Position numbers and translations under genes: made by a program. A DNA stretch of 64,000 nt from Bryopsis sp. KO-2023 (lineage: Eukaryota; Chlorophyta; Ulvophyceae; Bryopsidales; Bryopsidaceae), in the NCBI GenBank assembly GCA_030272585.1, contig BSYQ01000003.1, positions 1,922,001 to 1,986,000 of the forward strand, written 5' to 3'. Shown in pieces: positions 13,437-24,600 of this stretch; position 1 is the stretch's first letter; every line of letters starts with the position of its first letter. The notes beneath the pieces are model-generated. The model made no database searches and was not told where the DNA came from. It saw only the letters and a program-made list of their open reading frames with translations.

Positions 13437-14039
13437 TCAAGACACTGTAGGGTCTACTGACAGCAGGACAATGCTTTCGAAACAAAACATGGAAAACCTG
13501 AAGCAAAAATCGAGGTTGGTCGACATGTAAATTGCACCACTGCAGAAAGAGAGAAAAATGAAAGCAAAAACTGAGCAGAAAGAAAATGGCGGAAGCTTAC
13601 CAATTGATGAGAATCGAGAGGGCAATGGCCATGAATAACAGAAAAGCTATGTGAGGTACTAGAAAGGGATATGCTGAAATGCTGACGACAAGCCAGGCAA
13701 TCATGGAACTTATACATAAAAACAAAACTACATTAAGGCAGAGAAGAGTGGAAATCTGAACCACAAACACAAAAACCCCCCAACAAATTTCATATCCAAA
13801 AATATACAAAGACAATCCTTTCCCGGGGGGAAAAAAGAAAAAATTCACACTATTGGTTGGAAGGCTTGATGCTCTCTGGTGTCGATAAAATAAAATAAAT
13901 AAATAAATGTGAATCATGAGAAAAACGACAAAGGGAAAAATGCCATCACTCCCTCAATTCATCTGGAAAACAGACACCACGCACTCACGTTCACCCCTCC
14001 TGATATTGCACCGAAAGCGATATCGTCGAACAACCCCAT
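13437..14039 (-). CDS. Pkr1-like small ER membrane protein (V-ATPase assembly type), 3 exons
   Basis: Minus-strand exons 14039-13989, 13755-13601, 13497-13437 join in phase with consensus GTGAGT and GTAAGC donors and give 88 residues. Exon 1 encodes MGLFDDIAFGAISGGVN. Exon 2 holds two hydrophobic helices, NVVLFLCISSMIAWLVV and a second one ending IALSILIN. The pattern of a short N-terminus ending in a PG/GG-V-N turn, two membrane spans and a closing INWF is that of the Pkr1 family, ER proteins needed for assembly of the V-ATPase membrane sector. The similarity is by pattern, not by long identity, so another two-span membrane protein is possible. The exon-3 acceptor was chosen because it restores W-F after ILIN; a nearby upstream acceptor would add 12 residues. 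Confidence 0.55.
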
Positions 14040-15853
14040 CGCGATGGAGATCTATGGAACTCGCAGAGGCGACCGAAAAATGAGAAGACACGAATATGTC
14101 GCACTTTTTCCCCCGGATGGCAATTGCGCTGGAAATGGCGCAGTTAGCTGTACACAGAGCTAAATTTCGGCGCGAAGTACCGCCCACCTGGACAGCGTTG
14201 CAAGCGACGGCGAATGTCGGACAAGAAAGAAAAATCGCAACGCTGAAATTATGTAGTGTGCGTTTTCTCCAACTGTTCTGGGCAACTCTGTTGGGTGAGG
14301 AGTGAGATTCCTTTCGTTTTACAAATTTTGTAGAATGCCCTAAACGATTGCAAAAGAACAAACAAACAGTCGATCGCACAGACCCAATCAAGGTCACACT
14401 CATTTTCTTTTGCAGCATTTACGCATTCCCCGCGCCGCCAAATCGCGCTGCAGAGTTCGTAAGGACGTGTCTGCTTGTTGACGAGCGGAGCGAGAGGAAA
14501 GCCGTGACGCGCACGCGCGCCCAAGAGCACGCCGCCCCGCTTGTATTACAGGATAACATCCTTGCGTCCGCTTCCCCCCCCGTGATAGATTCTTGCAAGA
14601 CATATCTATCGCAAGCCAGGAGTTGTAGAGATTCGTCGCCCACCCAATTTTAGCTTTTCGTTTTCGTCTGGAAATAGAGTGATGGGAAGTGGCGTCGAAA
14701 GGCGTTGAAAGGTGTCGTCGCTGTCCTGTTCGGGAACGCCTCCTCGGTTGATGCTGTCCTCTCAACGCCCAGATGGACGCAACTATTCCTCGTCTGGTCG
14801 CATCCTTCCTCACCAAATTCAAACCTGTTGTGTGCGAAATCACGTCAGTTCATCAAGACGTGAACGCTTTTTTCAGCCTGTCCACTCGAAAAATGTCCTT
14901 CACGTGACGAGTGACGGTACGAGAACCGCTTTGAGAATACATTTCCACAAGCATCTGTGTATGTCTTTTGGGCCTCGCCTTGGGTGCTGACCGTCTGCGG
15001 CGCGATTTGAGGAGGACACAGTGTGGGGGCAAGCGCGATGAAGGTTTCGACCTCAAGGTATGGGTTTCGACGACGTGCGTCGACGTCCAGTGGCTGCGCT
15101 CTGAAAGAACGGGGGCCACACTTGGCGACGGAGTCTGTCAAGTTTCTTGGACAAACAGAGGGGGTGGAGAGTGGGGGGTGCTGCTTCGTTTCGAAACGTT
15201 TGTCAGTTGTTCGCTGTGGGGTTTGGATCGGTACTGGGCTGGGGGATGCTTCCTTTCGTAGTGTTTGTGGCAAATGAACGCGTGACCTGCTCTATACAAC
15301 CGCATGACTAAATCATGAATTTCTTTTACTTTCTTCGACCGCACCCTATCCTCCGTTCTAATTGTCGTTCTGGTTTGGGTCTCTGTTTACGCAGAATGGC
15401 CTGGATCAGGAGCTGTCTCGCTGCGTGCGTTCCGGTAGGCTTGGTCCCTTGCCATTTGTATTAGTTTCATTGCGTGTGGGGTTGGAAGAGAGTGTGATCT
15501 GGTCGTCGGGATCTACGCCGGTTTTACGCAGTCTTGCAGCAAAAAGTCTGCTGCAGAGGCTGCTGTGGAACACTTGTTGCATTGGTGTCCTCCAGTTGTA
15601 CTGACTTGGTGGTTCGGTCAATTGCACGCATGAAAGCCAACCGACCAGACGCACTCCTCTCTTCGGGAATATAGTTGAGAAACGGCGGTCCTGTGATGTA
15701 TTTTTGACGGAGTGCTTTGTACGCATCCGGCGCTCATTCTGTGTGTACTGTATTCCTTGGTCGACCCAGGTATGCTTGCGCACCCCTCGTGCACCCCCAG
15801 CGGACGCTCAGAGCGACACCGGCGCTGACAAACCACCTTCCCCCACCCCTGTC
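14040..15853. other. Divergent intergenic region, GC-richer, no resolved gene
   Basis: Separates the minus-strand Pkr1-like gene from the plus-strand unknown gene, so it should contain two promoters. It has several 100-150 codon open frames on both strands but no recognisable motif or coherent splice chain. An old transposon or an undetected gene could be hidden here. Confidence 0.4.
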
Positions 15854-17472
15854 ATGGAGCCCATTCTCTCCCTGACATGTCGCGGAGTCGTCAAGGGGCA
15901 CGAACGCAATGTTTTCGTCGCGCTGAAAAGCGAGCTGCACAGGTGCAATGTGCGAGTGACGCAGCTGGCGAGGCCTTCGGATGTACTTTTGATGTTCCAC
16001 GATATCACGGATGATGTCGATGTGGACGAGATTTTGAGGAAGGTGTCGATGGCATCGGGTGAGCAATTTTGCCGTACATGATGAAATGCAACTGAAGCAG
16101 TGCATGCATGCATTCATGCATGACTAATAAATTGATCATGTGGATCATGCTGCCAGTGATCATTGTGGAGTTGCATTGCATAAAATGTTTCTTGCTGATT
16201 TTTTAGATGTGCTGTGGTTATGATAATGGCAAATTTGGTTGTGGGCTGGGAAGTTTTTCTTCACAGCTGCTCACTGTCGATAAATTTCATGGTGTTGCAT
16301 TTTGTGTAACAGCGGAGAGTGGAGCCCAGGAAGCAGTCCTGGTTTTAATGTATCGTGATCTTGTGGGAAGTGCCCTTGCTGGGTTCCAAGCAAGCGGACA
16401 TCAACTTCTGGGCGACGCAGCCTGGAGAAAGCTGGAGGGGGCCGTTTCGCTGCTGGTGGATATGGTGTTCGAGGATGAAGTGGATGCTGGGGTGTCCGAT
16501 TGCCTTCAAAATGCCTATTCTCTGCACCATGTGATTCAATACTTGAAGGGTGTGGTTCGCCATCAGAATGCAATGCTCACCGGCGACAGTTTCACGATTT
16601 CACGTGCAATCAACCAGCAGGCAGGGCCTGTGACACCGCCAAGCCGACCTGGGATGCCATCCTTGTACAGCACTCCCTCCTCCAGAGCTCTGGATGCTGT
16701 GGAGAGGACGGAGTCCAGCGGTAGGCTCCGTTCCACTATCCCTGGCAAGGCGGTGAAAACACGAAGGCAATCAGGATTGTACTCTTCATCGAGGGGCATC
16801 CATGCAACCAGTCCATCGTCAGGTTCTCAACAGGGCTCCTTGAGTCCGGTTGCCCCTTCTTCCTTGTCGGGGTCCACACCTCTGGCATCTCCCCACACTC
16901 CATCGTGCGCTTCAGATTCGATGAAGAGTCGAAAGAGCAAGAATGGTTCATCCAGCGAGGCAGTCAGTCCGCATGAACCTAAGCTGGCGCCAGCCAAGAC
17001 GGTGAAGGGATCGATGCGGTCGGGGAAGTCTGGGAAATCGAGCAGAAAACAGAGGGGAGGACGGCAACACCACAAACGAGCAGGCTGTAGGAAGGGTCGT
17101 GAAGAAGCTTGGAAAAGGAACCAGACCTGGGGTGGGTGGGAATATCAGTCGAGGCCTGTGCAGGGCACCAAGGGGGGTAAAGAAAGGGAGAAAGGAAAAG
17201 AGAGGGAGAAAGAAAACAAGGTTCATAAACAAGGGAATCCACCGCTGGCCCCCCTCACGCCAGGTCGTCATTTGGTGAACGATGAAATAAAAGCAGTGGT
17301 GGAGAGGAATGCAGAAAGGACCTGTGAAGAAGAAGCGTCGGTTTATTATCAGAGTTCTGGACCCTCGAAGGAAATCGCATCGGCGTATACCGAAAGGGAG
17401 CGGGGTCCTTGGAATGAGAAAGCCATGTCTGTTTTTGATGGGGATTTGTTACTGCATTTTGTCCCCCAGTGA
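15854..17472 (+). CDS. Unknown two-exon gene, folded N-terminal half and basic disordered tail
   Basis: Exon 1 15854-16058 (ATG in MEPILSLTCRGVVKG) joins in phase to exon 2 16313-17472, ending in TGA, about 454 residues. The donor is GGTGAGC and the acceptor GTAACAG; the open frame continues into the intron but the spliced join keeps a coherent alternation of strands and helices. Residues ~1-170 look folded, with segments such as VLVLMYRDLVGSALAG and GAVSLLVDMVFEDEV. Residues ~180-430 are Ser/Pro- then Lys/Arg-rich and likely disordered, with KGGKEREKGKEREKENK near the end. I do not recognise the family. No signal peptide or membrane span is visible. The basic tail would suit nucleic-acid or membrane-surface binding, but that is inference. 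Confidence 0.55.
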
Positions 17473-20400
17473 TTTGCATTTGAATTTTTAGATGGTTGGA
17501 CATGAGCCGGGTTGATTTTGGAGGTGTTAGAATTAGGTGGTGTTTTTTTGGAAGGGAGGGGGGGGGTGTTAGGGAACGAGATATATTGACAAGAAGAATT
17601 TAAGCGAAAAGAAAAAAAAAGAGAAAAGAAAAGAAAAGAAAAAAAGTCGTTGCTTTGTTTTCCTTCGAATATATAAAAGGGATGAGAAGACATCGTGGAA
17701 AAATGAAAAGGTTTTTTTTTTAAGATAATACTGGAAGGAAGGCGAAAAAAGACAGAAAAAAAAAGTACTATAGTTGAGGTGTTTGGTTGGGTTTTTTTTC
17801 CTGTTTATTTTTTTTTCCCTCTCAGATAGGTGGTCAATAATAATGGAGAGGTGGAAGGGGTGAAAAAAATATATTCAAAAAGGAAAAAGAAAATAGGAAA
17901 AACTTTCGTAGAAAAGGATAGAGTACCAAAAAATAAATTAAAAGTCGTGAGGCGAATTTTTTTTTTTCTTTATGTGAGTTTTTTTCTCGCCAATTTCAAA
18001 AAAAAAAAAATCAAAAAATCAAAAGAGAGAGAAAAAAAAAGGGGGGGGAGGGCAAATGGATGATTGGCATTACAACTCGATATGAAAATTTTTATTTTCT
18101 TTTTCTAATGCTTTTGTTTTTTGTTTTTTTTTCGACAAAGGAAACGAGAGAGTTGAGGTGATAAAAAAAAGTTCTCTCTTGATGCATCCATTTCTCGTTT
18201 TCTCCTCTTTTTTTTTTTCCTTTTTTATTTTAATTTTTCAGTTTGCATGATTGGAAGGGAAAAGAGGAACGAGAGAGTCGGTCTTTTTTTTAGCATTGAA
18301 AAAAAAAGAAAGAAGGAAATCGATGCTTTTGATGCTCATAGTGTGGCCCCAAAAAGGGTTCTTTTTACAAATATAGCAAAAAAACACGTGATGGCGAATA
18401 TGACTTTTCATTAAATTTTAGATTTTTGGTTCTTTCAATTAATCTAGGGAAATGGCTTTGTCGTAGTTTTTTTCCTGGGTTTTTTCTTGGAGTATTTTTT
18501 TTCCCTTCTTGTGCCTTTGAGAATTTAAGTAAAAATTCGAGGAAAAAAAAGGAAAGGGGATATTTTTCTTGTTTTTAGAGAGAGAAAGGGAAGGGTCGAA
18601 ACGAACAAAGATGAAGAAAAGTGTTCTTTTTTTTTCTGTTTTGTTTTTTTTCCCCTTTTCTTTTTAGAGGACATTTTATAGCAGTCACCTTTTTCTGGTG
18701 CGCGTTTTTTTTGTGCTTTTTTTAAATGTGGGCATCAATCTTTTGTTTGTTTGTTTTTTCCCCTGGTTGGGAAGCTGCTCGATTTCTAGGACTCTTTTTG
18801 GGTTTTAGGGTTTTTTCCTCTTTCAATTGTGCCAAAAAAAAAAGAAAAAAGGGAAGAAACCAAAATGGCACCAGAGGTCAGCTGACAAGTCAATGTGAAT
18901 GGGCTGCCTCTTTTTTATTTCGAAAATATCTCTACATTTTGGGTGGGGGTTGCATCGATTTTTTTTGTGTCGGGTCGACGTTTTTTAATATATATATATA
19001 TGCAGAGCGTTGCAAATCATCCCGTTGCAAGTTTTTTTTTCCATATTTTTTCTTTTCTGAGACACCCACCAAAAAAAAGAAAAAAAAAAGAAAGAAAGAA
19101 AAGGAAGTGGGAGGGAAGAGAAAAATATGCAAAAAAACAATTTATGTTTTTTTTTTTTTCTCCCCCAGTTATAGTTGGCATACATTTTTATTTTTATTTT
19201 CAAAAAAGAAAAAAAAAATGAAAAATGGGCGAGTGGAGAGAAATTTATGTTTTCCTGCGAAATACGCTGGAATCAATTTTTTTTTCCTCCTTTTTTTTTC
19301 CTTCCCCTTTTGGATTTTCAGCATTGTGATACAGCATCCAGAGGGAAAAAGGAAAAGCTGTGGGAGGGGTCCAGTCTTGACAATGAAATTGTTTCGAAAA
19401 AAGATCTGGAAAGAAAAGGGCTGGGGAAGGAATGTTTGAAAGCATGCTAAATGGAAACAGGGGAAAAAAAATTGAAAAAAGGGAAAAAAAATGTGCTTGT
19501 GTGTCAATTTTTTTTTCAAGGGGGGGAGGAGAAAAAAAAAAAGAAAAAAAAAGAGAGGGAGAGTGAGTTCATACCAGCGTTGAAATATTGGTGTCTCGAA
19601 GAATAGTTTTCAGTAGTTTTTTGAAAAATTGTCGGGGTTTTTCATGGGGGAAAAGGGGGGGGGGGGTCCATTTTTTTCTTTAAAAAAGGAAATGCGATCT
19701 CTGTCGGTCTGACTATGGATGGAATGTATGCTTGGGACTTTTCTTTTATCTTTCTATCCTTTTTTTTATATTATTATTATCCAAAAAAAAGGAAAAAAAA
19801 AGAAAGAAAAAGACGAAAAGCAGAAAGGGGCTCAGAACCCTAAAATGGATCCGATAGCTGTAGTGATCGGGGAGGGGTTTTTTGAGTGTTTTTTTTTCGC
19901 AACCCAACACGATAGACAACAAAAGGGAGAAAAATGCAAACTAAAATAAAACAGTGATGCTGGTGATTTAATTTCTGTTAGTCTGGGGAAAGGGGGTGTT
20001 TGTTTTTGTTTTCTTTTGAAAAAGTTTCGAAGGAGAATGGGGTTGATTTTCAAAGAAAGGGGGGTGCTGCTCCTCGCTCTTTCCGGCAATGCTTTTTTTT
20101 TTTGTAAGTACAAAAAAAGAGAGGGAAAAAGAAATTTTAAATAAATGTTCGTGGGTGAATAGATAAGAAATTGGGAGAGGGGGGATTAAAAAGGAAAAAA
20201 AAAAATGAGGAAAAAAGTGTTGCAGGGAGAGGAAAAATATCGACATGTCAAAGAATTTTTTTCATCGCGATTATTTGTTGGTTTTTTTCTTCCTAGTTTT
20301 TCTTTAAAAAAAGCCGTGTGTTTTTCTTTTGTCTTTTCTGTTTTTTTTCTTGTCATCTCTTTTCATTTTGTTTTTTTGTTTTTCAATTGCGATTTCCTCA

Positions 20401-20896
20401 TATCAAGTTTTTGGGGAAGAACAAATTATAACAAGTCCCCCCTTTAAAAGGTATAAAGGGAAAAAAAAGTGAGGAGAAGAATTAAAAAGAGGGAAAAAAA
20501 AACAATCGCTGGAGATATTTGAAAAAAAAAAATGGAGGAAAGAGAGAGAGATACAACTGGAGTTTGCTTTTGGCATACTTCAAAGATTTATGCAAAAAAA
20601 AAGGAAGGGAAAAAAATATACAAGAAAAAAAAAACAGCACTCGGGCGGATTTTAAAACAGAAAACAACCAAACTAGTCGGAAAAAAAAAAGGAGTGATGG
20701 GAAGCAGAAAAAAAAGAAAAAGAAAAAACGAGCAAGGAAAAATGCATCTCTTCATGTCTCAATTTGCATGCATGCATGTATGATTTCTTGTGGAGGTTTT
20801 TTCATTCTTTTTTCACCACCACCCTTTCGTTTCGACCTCTTCGAAACAAAAATGTGGTTCATATCGTTAATGCTCCTTGACTGGAATTCTGCATAG
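17473..20896. other. Homopolymer-rich gene-free region
   Basis: About 3.4 kb dominated by alternating poly-A, poly-T and some poly-G blocks of 6-14 bases, on both strands, with no recognisable gene, terminal repeats or target duplication. The open frames here encode only Lys/Phe-rich low-complexity strings and are rejected as coding. It probably contains the 3' UTR of the upstream gene. Confidence 0.6.
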
Positions 20897-21130
20897 GATT
20901 TCGCTTCAAAGAGAGCCGCCAAAATTGCATTCCTAATGATGGTGTGGAAATACATGATCGACCAACTTAGAGATGCCGAAGAGGGGGGGGAGTGTTTTGA
21001 TCTTGCTGCTGGATGTGTGGCTGTGCCATCCAAAAAAGTATATATATGTATAATATTATATATAAAAATATAATATATTTCTGGCAGCACAGTATACTTT
21101 TTCGAAGTGTTTGATGGGTTGAACGGGAGG
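20897..21130 (+). CDS. Two exon-like fragments, unknown
   Basis: After CATAG at 20892-20896 a frame reads DFASKRAAKIAFLMMVWKYM and continues to about 21040, where GTATATAT could be a donor. A second stretch after TTCTGGCAG encodes STVYFFEVFDGLNGR before GTAATGG at about 21131. The composition is protein-like and unlike the poly-A surroundings. No start or end can be fixed, so this could be the tail of an unrecognised gene whose other exons lie in the homopolymer region, or chance. Confidence 0.25.
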
Positions 21131-21699
21131 TAATGGGAGGTTGGTTCAAGATTCGAGAATTCCAAGAAAAAAAGAAAAAAAAAATGCTAAAAGGAAAAAC
21201 TTGTCATCCGATGAAGGGGGAGTTTTGTTCACCACTGAATAAGAAGATATTGGTTCTTGTAGTTGCATGGCATTGTTCTGATTTTTTTTCTTTTTAATCA
21301 TTTGTTGAGCATGAATTCATGGATTCTTGTTGCAGCCCCTGTCTGTCTTTTTCTTTTTTTCTCTGTGTGTGTTTATTTTTCTTCTTTTTTTTAGTTCTTT
21401 GGATGATATAAAGTAATGATGAAGCAGTTCGATTTTTTGATTGGGAGCGTTACCGGCATAATTAAAACCGACCAAAATTCGACGCCAAAAAACGAGGTGC
21501 TTGCTTGTTTGTTCGCCAATCCAATAAACTCCTTCACCTCATAGATTAGATTATACTGCATCGCTACAGTCGAAAAACATATCTGAATAAAGAAAAAAAC
21601 ACCCAAGCATCTCCCCACACCTCTTTTTTTGCTCCCCAAAACCACCAGGTTGAAAAGAAATGTTGATGAGAAACCCCTCAACATTGAACATGGATTGGT

Positions 21700-24600
21700 T
21701 CACTCTCTCTTCATCGACTGTTGCTTCAACTTCACAACTTCTGTCAAAGTGAAATCCTCCGTCGAGGATACAGAAAGGCTGAATTCCCCTAGCTGGTTTG
21801 GAGAATAAGTGGTGGGCATCACAACATAAGTTGCATCTGAATGGAGTTCATACTGACAAGCCATGGTGTTCTCCGGGATGAAAGGGGTTTCTGCCAAGAT
21901 GGTCGTTTTCGCCCGTTCGACTGCTTCCCCAGCCTTTCCCCCGGAACTCAGAATGTAAAATCCAATCATCCTGTCCAAGGATTGGTTTCTTTTCCATCGG
22001 CCCTTGCACAGGAGCAAAGAAATCCTGCAAAATAGCCATTCCAGAAGAACCAACTGTTTTAGAAATGCTTCTGTTTTGTGTGGATGCGTGTGTGTGTTTC
22101 TTTTTCAACACCAATAAGATGGGGCAATGAGAAAGCTTTTTAAAAGTTACATTTGTCGATAAACCACGAAAGCAAAAAAAAAAAAGTTTAAAAAACGGCC
22201 AGAGACCATGGAATAATGTTTTTTGAAACAAGGTCCATATGTTCATTTAGATATTTCATTATTACTTTTATTTTCAACATATATATATAAACACATATTG
22301 CACTTTTTTTTATGTAATTTTCTGTAGATGATTTGTCTACTGCGGACCTGTAAGATCCCTTGGTTGTGGTGGTGAGTGTGAACATCGGATTCTTGTTCCA
22401 ACCAGGATTCAAGTTGCATCCTCCGCTCATTTCTCGTGTCCAGCTTCCATTCAAGGTTACGGTCTTTTTCTGCAAATAAAATGCAAAACCATTATCACCC
22501 CCCCAGAATAATAAAAACTGAAAAGAAAAGAAAAAAACTCACAAAGTTTGGCCTTGGATGTGAAACAGGACAAAAAAAAAGGAAAGCAAAAAAAAATAAA
22601 AATTTAATGTTATTAATATTAAAACGAAATTGCTAATGTTAATAATATTGGAATGAAAAAACTATTATTAATATTAGAATGAAAAAACTATTATTAATAT
22701 TAGAATGGAAAAACTAATATTATCAGTATTCAGTATTATTATTATTAGAAAGAAAAAACTTGTCTTGTGCTACCCGGACGAGAATCTGGGTTGATGCGTA
22801 TGTTATTTTGGGGAAAAGCACCTGAGGCAATGGGGTCAGTTCCAATGGGATTCCACTCAAAATTCTCAGTTCGAACGGAGCCTCTTTGCTGGGCATCGAT
22901 AAGGACGGCACCAAGACATACGGAGTTTCTGGCTCCAGTTCCAGCCTCAACACACATTCCGCCATTCCGTCGGTGTCTTTTTCAGCAATCACATCCTCCG
23001 CTGACCTTATACCCAACCTAGCCAAACAATATCCAGCATGAGAAAAAAATGAAAGAATATATTTGTACAAATTCACAGTGTTTTGAAAATGAAAATGAAC
23101 TTGAACTTGAATTTTGAAAATGAAAATGAAGTTGAAATCCACACACCTGGGCCCAAGGCCTTCATCAGAAAGCTCCGGGGTCGTTACAACCAGGCTCAAA
23201 ACCTCATCTGGTTTGAACTTCGGAGGAATGATTGAATGCCGAATGTCTGGCCTGGACAAGGAAATCACAACGGTGGTTTTGTGCTCCACGTTCAGCATGT
23301 ATTGTGGATTGGAAGCCCATGTGGGGTGGCGTCTTTGGCCTCCAGCGGAGCATCCGTTCCAATGACCTGATACCACCAAGGAAAGGGGGGCCGCCAATTG
23401 CTCGACTTCTACGGGTAAACTGCTGAAGCTTCGGAGAACAAATGGACCTTCTTGGCCTTGCCGGCTGCAACCAAACAAAAAGTAGAGAAAAATTAGGATA
23501 AAAGCTGGTGAACTTAAAAAAAAGAAAAAAGAAAAAAAGTTTGGGAATGTGCAGTTCATCAAAACAAAATTTTAGTTTTTTGAAGTATTTTTTAAAATGG
23601 AATTATTTGAAAAAGAAAATCAAGAAAACTGCCGTTCTGTTTTGGAATCCGACAGTGAAATGACCCTAGTTTTACACAGGCAACATTGTTTGCTGTGGAG
23701 CAGATACATATCTGCCATTGAGGGTGTATTTTTTTGGTTTTTTTACCTGGTGTATGGAATTGCAAGCAAGGGCTGTTTTGGGGTAATTCTTATTGTAATG
23801 GCCACTTCTTTTGCTGCTGTAAGCCCTGTGTCATGCATGAGATCGCTGTCCTCCAATTCCCAGAGACGGCCGTGGCGACCGCTCGATGTTCGAAACAAAA
23901 CCAAGCCATACGAAAATTCACGCTCCCCTTTGGCTACATAGGTTCCATGCGAAATCTGATTTTTTTTTTTCAACCAAAAAAACAAAAAAGAAATTATTGA
24001 ATTGTTTTTTTTCCCCCTCTTAATTCGTTTTTTTTGTTTTTTTTTTGTTTTTCAATTCTCAAACTGTTTTTTTTTCCGAGTTGATTTTTTTATGATGACC
24101 TCAAAAAAAAAATCAAAAAAATCAGAAAAAAAATCAATTTCAAGAAGAAAAAAATATATATATATTCAATTTTTTTTTAATGATGTCTATTTGCCAGAAC
24201 ATAGTCCTTGTTTTTTGCTGTTCATCTGAAGAAAGCACGATTCCATTATTTATTTATTTTCTACCACGTGTTTTTTGGCTACCCATGTTTCGACAACCAC
24301 ACCTCATCCCAAACCCTTTCCAACGATTTCAAGAACCTGTGTTACTGTTACCTGTGGATCTTTTTGTTGAAGGCACAACAGAATTTCCCCTGCTTTCCTC
24401 GACGTGATCCTGAATTGTGGATTGCAGGCCCACGTAGAGGACAGATTTCCATCGATCATGTAAGGCCCCCCGGCTGCCGTCCCATGCCATCCACAATGCA
24501 AAGTCAGCTGATGCCAAAATGGGGGGAACAGTCGATTTACGTAGATTCGATTGAACGACTCGATAAAATCCCTGTGATGGAACCCAAAAAGACAAAGAAA

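Noticed and set aside
13954-14418. 154-codon minus-strand frame
   Set aside because: Overlaps exon 1 of the Pkr1-like gene in another frame and shows no protein-like pattern.
18726-19439. 237-codon frame
   Set aside because: Low-complexity Phe/Lys string from homopolymers.
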